Positions 51,026 to 60,811 of a stretch of 64,000 nucleotides of DNA are shown here, piece after piece. Source of the stretch: Amycolatopsis sulphurea (GTDB taxonomy: Bacteria > Actinomycetota > Actinomycetes > Mycobacteriales > Pseudonocardiaceae); assembly GCF_002564045.1 (NCBI RefSeq), contig NZ_PDJK01000002.1, positions 2,728,001 to 2,792,000 of the forward strand, read 5' to 3'. Made by a program: the position numbers and the translations under genes. The notes under the pieces were generated by a model. That model saw only the letters and a program-made list of their open reading frames with translations. It was not told the origin of the DNA and searched no databases. How positions within the stretch are numbered: the first letter of the stretch is position 1; each line of letters begins with the position of its first letter.

Positions 51026-51781
51026 TCAGTCAAAGGCCTGGACCACGTCGGCGACCACGATGGTGATGTTGTCCGGTCCGCCGCCGTCGTTGGCGAGGGT
51101 GATCAGGTTGGCGACGGTCTCCTCTGGGGTGCCGCTGGCCAGTACGTCCCGGATGGCCGGTTCGGGGGCGCCTGCGGTGAGGCCGTCGGAGCAGAGCAGG
51201 TAGCGGTCGCCGGGTTCCGGGGTGAACTCCCAGGCGTCCGGTTCCGCGCAGCCGGTGCTTTGCAGGGCCTTCATCAGCAGCGAGCGGCGCGGGTGGTCGA
51301 CGGCGTCCTCTTCGGTGATCCGGCCGTCTTCGACCAGGGCCTGTACGAGGGTGTGGTCGCGGGTGATGCGGCGCAGTTCGCCGGCGCGCAGGACATAGCC
51401 GCGCGAGTCGCCGACGTGTGCGGCGGCGAAGTGGGTGCCGTCGAACAGCAGCACGGTGAGTGTGGTGCCCATGCCGTGGGTTGCCGGGTTCTGCTCGGCC
51501 ACCTCGGCAAGGCGCGCGCCGACGCGCTGTACGGCGCCGGCGAGGAGGGCGCTCAGGTCCTGCGCGGCGAGGTCGAGTGCGCGCAGCTCCGCGTCCAGCG
51601 AAGCCAGCACTTCGACCGCGGTCGCGCTGGCCACTTCCCCGTGCGGCTGGCCACCGATACCGTCGGCCACGGCCAGCAGCCGCCCGGTGGCGTACACGGA
51701 GTCCTCGTTGTTGCTGCGTCGTCGCCCGGGGTGCGAGCCCGCGGCTTGGCGCAGGATGAACCGGGTCTGCTCGGTGGCCAT
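51026..51781 (-). CDS. PP2C-type protein phosphatase
   Basis: A 251-residue Mn/Mg-dependent Ser/Thr phosphatase of the PPM fold. Metal and catalytic motifs are present: GRRRSNNEDS, AVADGIGG, HVGDSRGY, LLCSDGLT and GGPDNITIVV. ATG 51781 is the likely start; no strong ribosome site is visible. It is soluble, without sensor domains. The gene is divergent from an N6-methyltransferase gene 78 bp away, and a soluble Ser/Thr kinase lies just beyond, so phosphatase and kinase may act on the same targets. Confidence 0.9.
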   Translation of the reverse strand: MATEQTRFILRQAAGSHPGRRRSNNEDSVYATGRLLAVADGIGGQPHGEVASATAVEVLASLDAELRALDLAAQDLSALLAGAVQRVGARLAEVAEQNPATHGMGTTLTVLLFDGTHFAAAHVGDSRGYVLRAGELRRITRDHTLVQALVEDGRITEEDAVDHPRRSLLMKALQSTGCAEPDAWEFTPEPGDRYLLCSDGLTAGAPEPAIRDVLASGTPEETVANLITLANDGGGPDNITIVVADVVQAFD

Positions 51782-51859
51782 GGGTCCCATAAAACCATTG
51801 GTTGACTGAGTTAACAAGAAAAATTCTGGAAACCGCTGTCATCGGCTATCGTGCTGGCC

Positions 51860-53605
51860 ATGGCAGACGACGCGGCGGTGAGTGCGGCCGACATAGCGCG
51901 CCTGGCAGGCGTGCGCCGGGCCGCCGTCAGCAACTGGCGACGGCGCTACGACGATTTTCCTCGTCCGGTCGGTGGCACTGCATCCAGCCCACGGTTTTCG
52001 CTCCCGGAGGTGCAGGACTGGCTCCGCCGCCGCGGCCGTCCGTTCGAGCTGGCGCTGATCGACCAGGCCTGGCAGCGGCTGCGTGCACTCGGCGACGACC
52101 TGGGGCTCGGCGCCCGCGTCGCGGCGGCCGGCGCGTATCTGGCCGATCCCGCCGAACAGCCTGACGACCCGGAGTTGCTCACCATGCTCGGCAGGCTGGC
52201 CGTGCGCGAAGGCGCGGCCTCGACGTTCGAGCAGCTCTGCGAACGCTACTTCGAGGCACACGCGCGCCGGCTTTCCCCGACCCCGCCGGAGTACGCCGAG
52301 CTGATGGCCCGCCTCGCCGGCCCGGATCCCGCCTCCGTGCTGGACCCGGCCTGCGGGTTCGGTTCGCTGCTGCTCGCCAGTGGCGCGACCCGCGCGCGGG
52401 GGCAGGACATCGACCCGGACACCGCGCGCATCGCCGGTCTCCGCCTGCGGCTATGCGGCGTGGCGGCGGAGGTGCACGCCGCCGATTCGCTGCTCGAAGA
52501 CGCCTTCGCCGGGCGACAGGTGGACGTCGTGCTTTGCGATCCGCCGTTCAACGAGCGCCGGTGGGGCCAGGAAGACCTGGTCGGCGACGAGCGGTGGAAA
52601 TACGGCCTGCCACCTCGGGGCGAGCCGGAGCTGGCGTGGGTCCAGCACTGCCTCGCGCACGCCCGGCCCGGCGGACTGGTGGCGATCCTGATGCCCGGCG
52701 CGGCCGCCGGCCGCCGCAGCGGGAAGCGGATCCGGGCCAACCTCCTGCGCGCCGGTGCCCTACGGGCCGTGCTCACGCTCGCACCCGGCGCCGACCTCTG
52801 GGTGCTCGTGCGGCCCGAGCCCGGGCAACGCCCGCCGGCCACGGTGCTGCTCGCGGAAACGCCTGCCGCCCAAGCCGATCAGCGGTGGCGTACCTACCTC
52901 GCCGATCCCGAGGCGAACGGGGTGCCGGTCATCGAGCTGCTCGACGACGACGTCGACCTGTCGCCGGCGCAACGGGTCCGCCGGGACGATCCGGCGGAGG
53001 CCTTCCTTTCGGCATCCCGGCGTTTCGAACAGATCGGGCTTGAGCTGCCACGGCTGGCGCCGGCCGCGGACGAGCCTGCGCACACCACGGTCGGCGAGCT
53101 GGTGAAGGCGGGCGTGCTGCGGATACGGCACGCTCCTTCGCGGGTCTCCGATGGTGACGAACCGGTGCTGACCACCGACGACGTGTTCCTGGGCAGCAAA
53201 CCGACCGGACGGGCCGGGCCCGACGAAGGCGCCGTGTTCGCCCGCGACGGAGATGTCGTCGCCTCGATCACCGGAGCCGTGGTCGTCCACAGTGGACAGC
53301 CGGTGCGGCTGGGGCCTGCCCTGTCCCGTTACCGGGCCGACCCGGAGCGGCTGGATCCCGAGTTCCTCGCCGGCTGCCTGCGTGCCGCGGATTTCCCCGT
53401 GTACAGCGCGTCCACGCGGATCGACGCGCGCCGGTTGAAGGTGCCGCGGTACCCGCTCGGCACACAGCGTGCGTACGGTGCTGCTTTCCGGGCCCTCGCC
53501 GACTTCGACCGGTCGATGCGGCAGACGGCGGAAATCGGCCGCGACCTGGTGCGGTTAGGCTTTGCAGCGCTCGCCGAAGGACGGCTGAAGCCCGGTGGCG
53601 GGTGA
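51860..53605 (+). CDS. Orphan N6-adenine DNA methyltransferase with N-terminal HTH
   Basis: A 581-residue protein with an HTH at residues 8-55 (SAADIARLAGVRRAAVSNWR), a gamma-class methyltransferase core with SAM motif LDPACGFGS (161-169) and catalytic DPPF (227-230), and a C-terminal region (about 400-575) resembling an HsdS target-recognition half (LTTDDVFLG; VASITGAVVV; RLKVPRYPLGTQ). No restriction subunit lies nearby. The architecture suggests a self-contained, sequence-specific modification enzyme, regulatory or protective. Between a phosphatase and a kinase, it could be controlled by phosphorylation, which is speculation. Confidence 0.82.
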   Translation: MADDAAVSAADIARLAGVRRAAVSNWRRRYDDFPRPVGGTASSPRFSLPEVQDWLRRRGRPFELALIDQAWQRLRALGDDLGLGARVAAAGAYLADPAEQPDDPELLTMLGRLAVREGAASTFEQLCERYFEAHARRLSPTPPEYAELMARLAGPDPASVLDPACGFGSLLLASGATRARGQDIDPDTARIAGLRLRLCGVAAEVHAADSLLEDAFAGRQVDVVLCDPPFNERRWGQEDLVGDERWKYGLPPRGEPELAWVQHCLAHARPGGLVAILMPGAAAGRRSGKRIRANLLRAGALRAVLTLAPGADLWVLVRPEPGQRPPATVLLAETPAAQADQRWRTYLADPEANGVPVIELLDDDVDLSPAQRVRRDDPAEAFLSASRRFEQIGLELPRLAPAADEPAHTTVGELVKAGVLRIRHAPSRVSDGDEPVLTTDDVFLGSKPTGRAGPDEGAVFARDGDVVASITGAVVVHSGQPVRLGPALSRYRADPERLDPEFLAGCLRAADFPVYSASTRIDARRLKVPRYPLGTQRAYGAAFRALADFDRSMRQTAEIGRDLVRLGFAALAEGRLKPGGG

Positions 53606-53635
53606 GCGTGGTGACCCCGTGAGGGGGCTTGGCGG

Positions 53636-54526
53636 ATGCTCATCGCGGATCGTTATGAGGTCGAAGACCTGCCGCTGGGCCGCGGCGGGATGGGCGCGGT
53701 GCACCGCGGGCACGACCGGCATCTCGGCCGTCGCGTCGCGATCAAGCTGTTGAGGCTGCCAGGCGGCGACGAAGAACTCGAAGAACGCTTCGCGCGCGAA
53801 GCGCGAATTCTCGCCACGCTCGACCATCCTGGCGCACCCACGCTGTACGACTTCGGTACGCATGACGACCGGCTGTTTCAGGTCATGCAGTTCGTCGAAG
53901 GCGTCACGGTGGCTGACCTGCTGGCCGAGCACGGTCCGCTACCGGTGCCGTGGGCGGCGGCAATCGCCGCACAGGCGGCCGCGGTGCTCGCAGCGGCACA
54001 CGCACGGGCTGTGTGCCATCGTGACCTCAAGCCGGTCAACCTCATGCTCTGCCCGGACGGCAGTGTGAAGGTGATGGACTTCGGGCTGGCGGTGTTGCGT
54101 GAAGCCGACGTCGCTCGCTTCACGCGCGCCGGACAGCTGTTGGGTACGCCGTCGTACATGGCGCCGGAGCAGATCCAACGTGGACACGTGGGTCCGCGAA
54201 GCGATCTGTACGCGTTGGGTTGCGTATTGCACGAGATGCTCACCGGCCGTCCGGTCTTCACCGGGCCGACGGCGTACGCCGTGTTCGAGAAGCAAGTAAA
54301 GGAGTCACCGTCCGCAGTGGTCGGTGCCAGTCGGGAACTCAACGCACTGCTGGCCGAGACCCTGGCGAAGGATCCCGCGGTCCGTCCACATGGTGCTGAA
54401 GCGTTGTACGCGCGGCTCACACCGTTCGCGCGGGAACTGCCGCCGTTGCCTGGATTCCTGCAATCGGCGGCAGTGCCGAGCCCCGTCCGGATGTATGCCC
54501 GCGTAGTGGGTCGATTACCGGGTTAG
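53636..54526 (+). CDS. Soluble Ser/Thr protein kinase
   Basis: A 296-residue Hanks-type kinase. GRGGMGAVHRG is the P-loop, Lys37 is in VAIKL, HRDLKPVN holds catalytic Asp130, MDFG is at 147-150 and GTPSYMAPEQ ends the activation segment with a Thr for autophosphorylation. No transmembrane or PASTA region follows, so it is cytosolic. GAGGGGG precedes the ATG. It starts 30 bp after the methyltransferase gene, probably one operon, and overlaps the next convergent gene by four bases. Confidence 0.92.
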   Translation: MLIADRYEVEDLPLGRGGMGAVHRGHDRHLGRRVAIKLLRLPGGDEELEERFAREARILATLDHPGAPTLYDFGTHDDRLFQVMQFVEGVTVADLLAEHGPLPVPWAAAIAAQAAAVLAAAHARAVCHRDLKPVNLMLCPDGSVKVMDFGLAVLREADVARFTRAGQLLGTPSYMAPEQIQRGHVGPRSDLYALGCVLHEMLTGRPVFTGPTAYAVFEKQVKESPSAVVGASRELNALLAETLAKDPAVRPHGAEALYARLTPFARELPPLPGFLQSAAVPSPVRMYARVVGRLPG

Positions 54527-55041
54527 CGGCGGGACCCGAGCGTCCGAGGGGCGTCCGCGACGAGGGGAAGTCCGCGCTGCTGGATGCGGTAGTAGGTGAG
54601 CGCGTTCTGGGCGCCGATGCTGACGCCGAGCGTGAGCATGATCGACGCCGACGACAGTGCCCCGCTGACTCCGAACGAACCGCCGATGAACGCGAAGGCG
54701 ACTCGAGCGCCGATGGTCGCGAGCCAGAGCACGAGGGTGGCCCAGGAGCCCTTCTGGAACGTGGTGTCGCCGCTCGCGGTGAGCTTGGTCGAGGCGCTGC
54801 GAAGCAGGCCGAGGACGGCGAGTACGACGATGTCCATGCCCAGCAGCACCAGTTCGTCCGTGTCCGCTGCACGCAGTGAGTCGAGGGAGGTGAACACGCC
54901 GACCGCGACGAGAATGATCGGTATGGTGATGAGGCTCTTGCGAGTGAGCGTGGTGCCCCGCAGTTGCTTGTAGACGACGCGGTAGATGACGAGCACCCCT
55001 AGGGCGACGTAGAGCACCACGTACAGCGGGTTGACGTGCAT
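54523..55041 (-). CDS. Polytopic membrane protein, unknown
   Basis: A 172-residue protein with about five hydrophobic spans (NPLYVVLYVALGVLVIYRVV; LITIPIILVAVGVFTSLDSL; LVLLGMDIVVLAVLGLLRSA; WATLVLWLATIGARVAFAFI; ASIMLTLGVSIGAQNALTYY). It resembles CcdC/DUF1453-type actinobacterial membrane proteins of unknown function. It converges with the kinase gene and shares four bases with its end. Confidence 0.7.
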   Translation of the reverse strand: MHVNPLYVVLYVALGVLVIYRVVYKQLRGTTLTRKSLITIPIILVAVGVFTSLDSLRAADTDELVLLGMDIVVLAVLGLLRSASTKLTASGDTTFQKGSWATLVLWLATIGARVAFAFIGGSFGVSGALSSASIMLTLGVSIGAQNALTYYRIQQRGLPLVADAPRTLGSRR

Positions 55042-55256
55042 CGAGACTCCTTTGTGGATCGGACTGGCTCAGCCTCGTGTACCCGGGCCGGGCTCGCATC
55101 GGCGCCCGGGCGGGCAGTGGGTGGTAATCCGGGTCAACCCGTGGGTGGAGGCCGTATCGTGACCATTGCCTGGCAACCCTGCCGGGGGAACCTCCGTCTA
55201 AACGGGTGATCGGGCACGTGATGAAGCGCGGCCCGCCCGGACTTGGGAGTAGTGGA

Positions 55257-55874
55257 GTGAAAAGGCTTCTCGCTGGTGCGGTGGTGATGGCCGCCGGGTT
55301 CGCGCTCGCCGCGTGCTCGGGTGGCGCGCCCGGCTCGTCCGGAAACGGTGCGGCGGCCGCGGGCGCGAGTGTCCCGGGGACCTCCGCCACCACGGCTCCG
55401 CCGAGCAGCACCACGGCTCCGCCGAGCAGCACCACATCGACGAGCACCCCGACAAACACCTCGGCCAAACCGAAACCCCAGCCGAAGGCCCAGCCGGTCA
55501 GCATCGCGAACGTGCCCTGCGCGAACGCCGCCGCGGCCTCGGGCACCAGCGCGTGCGTGGACATCTCCGCGCACCAGGCGTGGCTGTTGCAGGACGGCAA
55601 GATCAGCTACGGCCCGGTGCCGATGCTCCCTGGCCGCAAGGGAAACCCGACCCCGGTCGGCACATTCCACGTGCTGTCCAAGGAGAAGCTGCACCTCAGC
55701 CGGGAATTTGACAACGCGCCAATGCCTAACTCGGTGTTCTTCTATCCGGGCGACGCTTTCCACACCGGCAGCCTGCGGACCTACTCGCACGGTTGCGTGC
55801 ACCTGTCCGCGACCGCTTCGCTGCGGTTTTTCACCGCCCTCCGGACGGGTGACGTTGTCCAGGTCGTAGCCTGA
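55257..55874 (+). CDS. L,D-transpeptidase-like lipoprotein (YkuD)
   Basis: A 205-residue exported protein: lipoprotein signal with lipobox LAAC (Cys20), a Ser/Thr/Pro-rich linker with a tandem APPSSTT duplication, and a YkuD domain with the catalytic segment TYSHGCVHL (His178, Cys180). Such enzymes make 3-3 cross-links in peptidoglycan or attach proteins to it. I chose GTG 55257 because GGGAG lies seven bases upstream and the signal peptide begins there; the frame is open to 55206. The domain is short, without the Ig-like regions of mycobacterial Ldt proteins. Confidence 0.85.
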   Translation: MKRLLAGAVVMAAGFALAACSGGAPGSSGNGAAAAGASVPGTSATTAPPSSTTAPPSSTTSTSTPTNTSAKPKPQPKAQPVSIANVPCANAAAASGTSACVDISAHQAWLLQDGKISYGPVPMLPGRKGNPTPVGTFHVLSKEKLHLSREFDNAPMPNSVFFYPGDAFHTGSLRTYSHGCVHLSATASLRFFTALRTGDVVQVVA

Positions 55875-55964
55875 TAACGGATCACGTTCGGGTAAACACC
55901 TGCTGAAACAGGCAACGATCCGGCCTTTTCGCGCGATCATTTATCGCCCAGAAAGGGGGCCCGA

Positions 55965-58778
55965 ATGGCCTGGAGAAGATTCTGTTCCGTGCTCGTGGCC
56001 GCGGTGGCCGCGGCGTTCCTCCCCGTCGTCACCGCCGCGCCCGCGTCGGCTGTCGACGCACCGGCGCTGCCGAGCGGCTTCGTGCTCAGAGACATGCCGA
56101 CCGGTTTGGGGAATTACCAGTTCACCGATTTCGCCTGGCTGCCTGACGACAGCGTGCTCGCGCTCGGCAAGTCCGGTGCGGTCAACTGGGTCCCGGCGGA
56201 CGGAAACGGTCCGGTACGGATCGCGAACTTCCAGGTCGAGTCCCAGGGCGACGTCGGCCTCACCAGCGTCGCGCTGGCCCAGGACTACGAAAGCTCGCAC
56301 GAGATCTACCTCAACCGGTCGGTCAGCCAGGGCTCGGGCAAGTACGTCCAGCGCGCCTCCCGGTTCACGGTGACCTTCGACGGTGCGGGGCACCCGAACG
56401 GTCTCACCGGGGAGAAGGTGCTCCTCGAACTGCCCGGCAGCGCGTACTACATCCACGGCATCGACACCGTTTACCCCGCTCCGGACGGCACGCTCTGGTA
56501 CAGCATCGGCGACAACGGGGACGCGGGGAAGACGAACCCGGTCGCGTTCGTCGCGCAGGACCTGAACTCGCCGTTCGGCAAGATCCTGCACATGACCCAG
56601 GACGGCAAGGGCGTGCCGGGGAACCCGTACTACGACGCGTCGGCGCCGGACAGCAACCGCAGCAGGGTGTTCGCCAGCGGGTTCCGCAACCCGTTCCGGT
56701 TCACCCTCGACCCCAGGAGCGGGCTGCCGGTGGTCGGTGACGTCGGGTGGTACACGTGGGAGGAACTCGACGTGGTGCAGCCCGGCGCGAACGGCGCCTG
56801 GCCGTGCTTCGAGGGCAACCACCCCACACCCGGCTATTCGGCCGACGCGCGGTGCGCCTCCGCGGTGAACACGCCGCCGTTGTGGGAGTACCAGCACGGC
56901 ACGGGTCCCGCGCAGGGCAACAGCGTGACCGCCGGAATCGTCTACGCCGGGAGCAGCTACCCCGCCGAGTACCAAGGTGCCTTCTTCTTCGGCGACTACG
57001 CGGGCCGGAAGATCTGGACCGCGCGGTACGACGAGCAGGGCAAGCTCGCCCGGGCGCCGAGCAGCCCCGCGCCGTTGCAGAACATCGGCGGGGTGACCCG
57101 GATTTCCTCGGCGCCGAACGGGGACATCGTGTTCAGCGATCTCAACTCGGGTCTGCTGCGCCGGTTGACCTACTCGACCGGGAACTCCGCGCCGGTCGCT
57201 TCGGCGACGTCCACAACGGACCCGGACACCCGGACGGTCTCCTTCGACGCCAGTGCTTCCACCGACAACGACGGTGATGCACTCAGCTACTCCTGGGACT
57301 TCGGTGACGGCAGCGCCGGCACCGGGGTGAAGGCGAGTCACCAGTACGGCGAAGGGACCTCGTTCACCGCCACGCTCACCGTCACCGATCCACTCGGCGC
57401 GAAGGGGACCACCACGGTCGCCGTGGTGCCGGCCAATCACTCACCGGAGCTGACGCTGTCCACACCGGACAAGGAGTTCGCGGTCGGTGAGCAGGTCACC
57501 TTGTCCGCCCAGGCGACCGATGCCGAGGACGGCGTGCTGCCGGTCACCTGGACCTCGTTCATCCGGCACTGCCCGGAGGTCGGCTCGTGCCACGTGCATC
57601 CGGCGGAGGGCGGGACGGGGCGGGAGTTCACCGTGCCGTTCACCGATCACACGGACTCGCGGATGGAGTTCACCGCGACCGTGACCGACAGCGCCGGCGT
57701 GCGGGCGTCACAGTCCTATGTGGCGATGCCGAGACGGCACCGGCTCACCTTGAACAGCACTCAGCCGGCTGCGCTGAGCATTCCCAGCGAGGGCGGCGTC
57801 AGCAGCGCGATGGTCACCGAAGGTGCGACCTTCGACGTGACCGCGGCGCCGCTGGGCACCGACGGCGCGTCGAAGTTCGCGGGCTGGCAGGACGGACCGT
57901 CCACCGCTTCGTGGGCGATCAAGGTCGGCGCGGGCGACACCACGCTCACCGCGAACTACAGCACCCCGATCGACCAGCGCTATGACAACGAACCGGCGTT
58001 GCGTACCAAGCTTGGTGCACCGAGCGGGCCAGAGGTCGTGGACGGTCCGCTGCATTACCGGCCGTACGCGAGCGGAAGATTGTACTGGTCCGGGCAGACC
58101 GGAGCGCACCAGATAGGCGGCGACATTCTCGCCACCTATCTCGCGGCCGGCGGGCATCGGACCTTCGGCCCGCCGACCACTGATGAAACCGCGACGCCGG
58201 ACGGTGTCGGCAGGTTCAACCACCTGCTCGGCACCCCGGCTTCGCAGACCGCGTCGATCTACTGGGCCCCGTCGACCGGGGCCCATTCGATCCACGGCCT
58301 GATCCGGCAGAAGTGGGCTGCGCTCGGTTGGGAGCGCAGCCTGGGGTATCCGACCACCGACGAGTCGGGTACCCCCGATGGTGTCGGCCGGTACAACCAC
58401 TTCAGTGGCGGGCACTCGATCTATTTCACCCCGGCGAGCGGGGCGCATCAGATCGGCGGTGAGATCCGGCAGAAATGGGCTGCGCTCGGCTGGGAACGCA
58501 GTATCGGTTATCCGACGACGGACGAATCGGTGACGCCCAACGGGATCGGCCGGTACAACCATTTCACCGGCAATGCGTCGCTCTACTGGAGTGCGAGCAC
58601 CAGGGCGCATCTGGTGAAGGGCGAGATTCGGAAACGCTGGGCCGCGCTGGGCTGGGAGAAGTCCTACCTGGGCCTGCCGACGTCGGATGAATACGCGATC
58701 AGCGGCGGTTTCCGGAGCGATTTCCAGGGCGGCTACATTACTTATCTGGGTGGACAAGCAGTAGATCACCGCTGGTGA
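55965..58778 (+). CDS. Secreted PQQ-type sugar dehydrogenase with PKD domain and LGFP repeats
   Basis: A 937-residue exported protein. Signal peptide ([18 protein letters not shown]), a soluble glucose/sorbosone dehydrogenase-like beta-propeller (about 35-400; [49 protein letters not shown]), a PKD domain (about 410-490; YSWDFGDGS), beta-rich linkers, and from about 690 four to five LGFP repeats ([14 protein letters not shown] and relatives). LGFP repeats bind the mycolate or arabinogalactan-type wall, so the enzyme is probably wall-held. The gene starts with AGAAAGGGGG upstream. Confidence 0.85.
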   Translation: MAWRRFCSVLVAAVAAAFLPVVTAAPASAVDAPALPSGFVLRDMPTGLGNYQFTDFAWLPDDSVLALGKSGAVNWVPADGNGPVRIANFQVESQGDVGLTSVALAQDYESSHEIYLNRSVSQGSGKYVQRASRFTVTFDGAGHPNGLTGEKVLLELPGSAYYIHGIDTVYPAPDGTLWYSIGDNGDAGKTNPVAFVAQDLNSPFGKILHMTQDGKGVPGNPYYDASAPDSNRSRVFASGFRNPFRFTLDPRSGLPVVGDVGWYTWEELDVVQPGANGAWPCFEGNHPTPGYSADARCASAVNTPPLWEYQHGTGPAQGNSVTAGIVYAGSSYPAEYQGAFFFGDYAGRKIWTARYDEQGKLARAPSSPAPLQNIGGVTRISSAPNGDIVFSDLNSGLLRRLTYSTGNSAPVASATSTTDPDTRTVSFDASASTDNDGDALSYSWDFGDGSAGTGVKASHQYGEGTSFTATLTVTDPLGAKGTTTVAVVPANHSPELTLSTPDKEFAVGEQVTLSAQATDAEDGVLPVTWTSFIRHCPEVGSCHVHPAEGGTGREFTVPFTDHTDSRMEFTATVTDSAGVRASQSYVAMPRRHRLTLNSTQPAALSIPSEGGVSSAMVTEGATFDVTAAPLGTDGASKFAGWQDGPSTASWAIKVGAGDTTLTANYSTPIDQRYDNEPALRTKLGAPSGPEVVDGPLHYRPYASGRLYWSGQTGAHQIGGDILATYLAAGGHRTFGPPTTDETATPDGVGRFNHLLGTPASQTASIYWAPSTGAHSIHGLIRQKWAALGWERSLGYPTTDESGTPDGVGRYNHFSGGHSIYFTPASGAHQIGGEIRQKWAALGWERSIGYPTTDESVTPNGIGRYNHFTGNASLYWSASTRAHLVKGEIRKRWAALGWEKSYLGLPTSDEYAISGGFRSDFQGGYITYLGGQAVDHRW

Positions 58779-58942
58779 TCGCATCATGGCTTTACTGGGG
58801 TGAGGTGAGTCCCGATCCGATATCGGGACGGCACTGGGGGACTACACTGGGGATGAGTGGTCAACTTTTTTGCGGACAGCCGATGGTGCAGCCGGGGAAT
58901 TTCTTGCCTGCTTCGCGGCTGCCGGCACCGAACCCGCCCGGC

Positions 58943-60460
58943 TCAGCGCAGATCGGCCGGGCGGGTTCCGGTGGCGGTCAGCGGCAGCCCGAGCGCGACC
59001 CGTTCGGTGAGCCAGCCGCTCGGCCGGTACCGCGGGTCGCCGGTGGCCTGCCGGAGGCCGGTGAGGATACGCAAAACCTTTTCCGCGCCGAGGGTTTCGC
59101 CCCACTCCAGGGGGCCACGGGGGTAGCCGAGGCCGAGGCGGACGGCGGTGTCGATGTCGGCGGGGCCGGCCAGTTCCTGGTCTGCCAGGTAGCACGCGGT
59201 GTTGACGATCGAGGCGAGTAGCCGCTGGGCGATCGGGGCCGGGCCGTCCCGCACGACCGTGACGGGAATTCCGGTGGCGGCCAGCGCGCCCCACGCGGCT
59301 TTGCCGAAGACCGGGTCCAGTCCGGGGTGGACGGACAGGGTGAACCGCTTGTCGTAGCTCAGTGCGTCCACTCCGGACACTCGGTCCGAGGGCAGCTCCG
59401 CCTGCCGTGCGGCCTCCACAGTGGACTCTCCGCGCAACGGGACCAGTAGCGCGGCGTCCGGGTAGGCCTCCGGCACGATCTGGACGCCGGCCGAGGAGAG
59501 CATCCGGGCGAGGCGTTCGTCGGCGGTGTAGACGGGAATGCCCGGCAACGGTGGGGCGGGCGGCTCGGGCGGCACTTCCTGTTTGCCGTCGGGATAACGG
59601 TAGAAGCCCTCGCCGGTCTTGCGGCCGTACAGCCCGGCGGCCACCCGCGGGCGGGTCAGCCAGGAGGGGCGCAGCCTTGGCTCGGCGTGGAAGCCGCTCC
59701 AGATGCTTTCCAGTACCGCGTGCGAAACGTCCAGTCCGGTCAGGTCGAGCAGTTCGAACGGGCCGAGCCGCAGCCCCAGCACGTCCCGCGCGATGCGGTC
59801 CACCTCGGCGGGCTCGGCCAGTGCCTCGGACAGGATCTGCAGTGCCTCGGTGGTCAGCCCGCGCCCGGCGTGGTTGACCAGGAACCCGGGCGCGTCCTTG
59901 GCCAGCACCGGTTCGTGGCCCCAGCGCCGGACGAGTCCGAGCGCCTCGGCGGGCAGCCACGGCGCGGTGCGCGCCCCGGGCACCACCTCGACCAGCCGCA
60001 TCAACGGCACCGGGTTGAAGAAGTGCAGGCCGATCAGCCGCGCCGGATCCGCCAGTCCGGCGGCGATCTCGGTGACCGACAGCGAACTGGTGTTGGTGGC
60101 GAAGATCGTTTCCGCGCCGCAGACCCGTTCGAGCCCGGCGAACAGCCCGCGCTTGATCTCCAGGTCCTCCCGCACCGCTTCCAGCACGAGATCCACCCCC
60201 TCCGCGGGGGCCAGCGGATCAGCGACCGGGACCAGCCGCTCCTTCGCCGCACGGGCCTGTTCCCCGGTCAGCTTTCCCTTCGCGGCGAGCCGGTCGAGCA
60301 TCCCGCCGACGTAGCCGATCGCCTCGCCCACCGCGCCTTCGGCCGCGTCCGCGAGCTCCACGACCGTGCCGCCCGCCGCGGCGAGCTGCACGATGCCCCG
60401 GCCCATCACCCCGGTGCCGATCACCCGGATCCTGCCAACCCGCCCGGCCCATCCCGTCAC
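58943..60460 (-). CDS. 3-hydroxyacyl-CoA dehydrogenase
   Basis: A 505-residue NAD-dependent enzyme of beta-oxidation type: Rossmann motif VIGTGVMGRGIVQLAAAGG, FATNTSSLSVTEIA, GLHFFNPVPLMRLVEVV, DAPGFLVNHAGRGL and a duplicated C-terminal domain (PELQ-like GRKTGEGFYRYP and a second GLGYPRGPLEW). The PaaH-like double C-terminal domain suggests 3-hydroxyadipyl-CoA or related substrates; single substrate assignment is not possible. GTG 60460 has GGAGG nine bases upstream. Confidence 0.88.
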   Translation of the reverse strand: MTGWAGRVGRIRVIGTGVMGRGIVQLAAAGGTVVELADAAEGAVGEAIGYVGGMLDRLAAKGKLTGEQARAAKERLVPVADPLAPAEGVDLVLEAVREDLEIKRGLFAGLERVCGAETIFATNTSSLSVTEIAAGLADPARLIGLHFFNPVPLMRLVEVVPGARTAPWLPAEALGLVRRWGHEPVLAKDAPGFLVNHAGRGLTTEALQILSEALAEPAEVDRIARDVLGLRLGPFELLDLTGLDVSHAVLESIWSGFHAEPRLRPSWLTRPRVAAGLYGRKTGEGFYRYPDGKQEVPPEPPAPPLPGIPVYTADERLARMLSSAGVQIVPEAYPDAALLVPLRGESTVEAARQAELPSDRVSGVDALSYDKRFTLSVHPGLDPVFGKAAWGALAATGIPVTVVRDGPAPIAQRLLASIVNTACYLADQELAGPADIDTAVRLGLGYPRGPLEWGETLGAEKVLRILTGLRQATGDPRYRPSGWLTERVALGLPLTATGTRPADLR

Positions 60461-60589
60461 GGCGAACCACCTCCACCGGCAACCTACCTTGCGCTACAGC
60501 CCGGCGAAGTCGGCTAGCCGGCCGATCAGATGCTCGAAGCAGGCCGCCGCCGGATCGAAACGTCCGCGAACCGCAGACCATGTAGGTCT

Positions 60590-60780
60590 GTGAAGGGACC
60601 CTTCACGGACTCTGAGTCTGTGAAGGGTCCCTTCACAGACTTCGGGACAGGTCTGGCGCACACCACGAGGTGGTCGCGCCTCGAATAGCTCCGCATCGTG
60701 CGTTGCCGGGCGTGATCGACGGCTCTCTCTGCTGATCACGGGCCCGACCAACTTTGCCGGGCCCTGGACTCCGCGCGTGC
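60590..60780. repeat. Composite repeat, inverted, with palindrome copy 6
   Basis: The 47-bp palindrome (60590-60636, with GGGACCC/GGGTCCC compensated centres) followed by GCGCACACCACGAGGTGGTCGC-like and GTGATCGACGGCTCTCTC and TGCTGATCACGGG segments, the reverse of 11353-11572. It is downstream of 60812-61399; 60461-60589 holds nothing else evident. Confidence 0.8.
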
Positions 60781-60811
60781 CGCGTCGAGGCAGGCCGGAC
60801 CGTTGTCCGGA

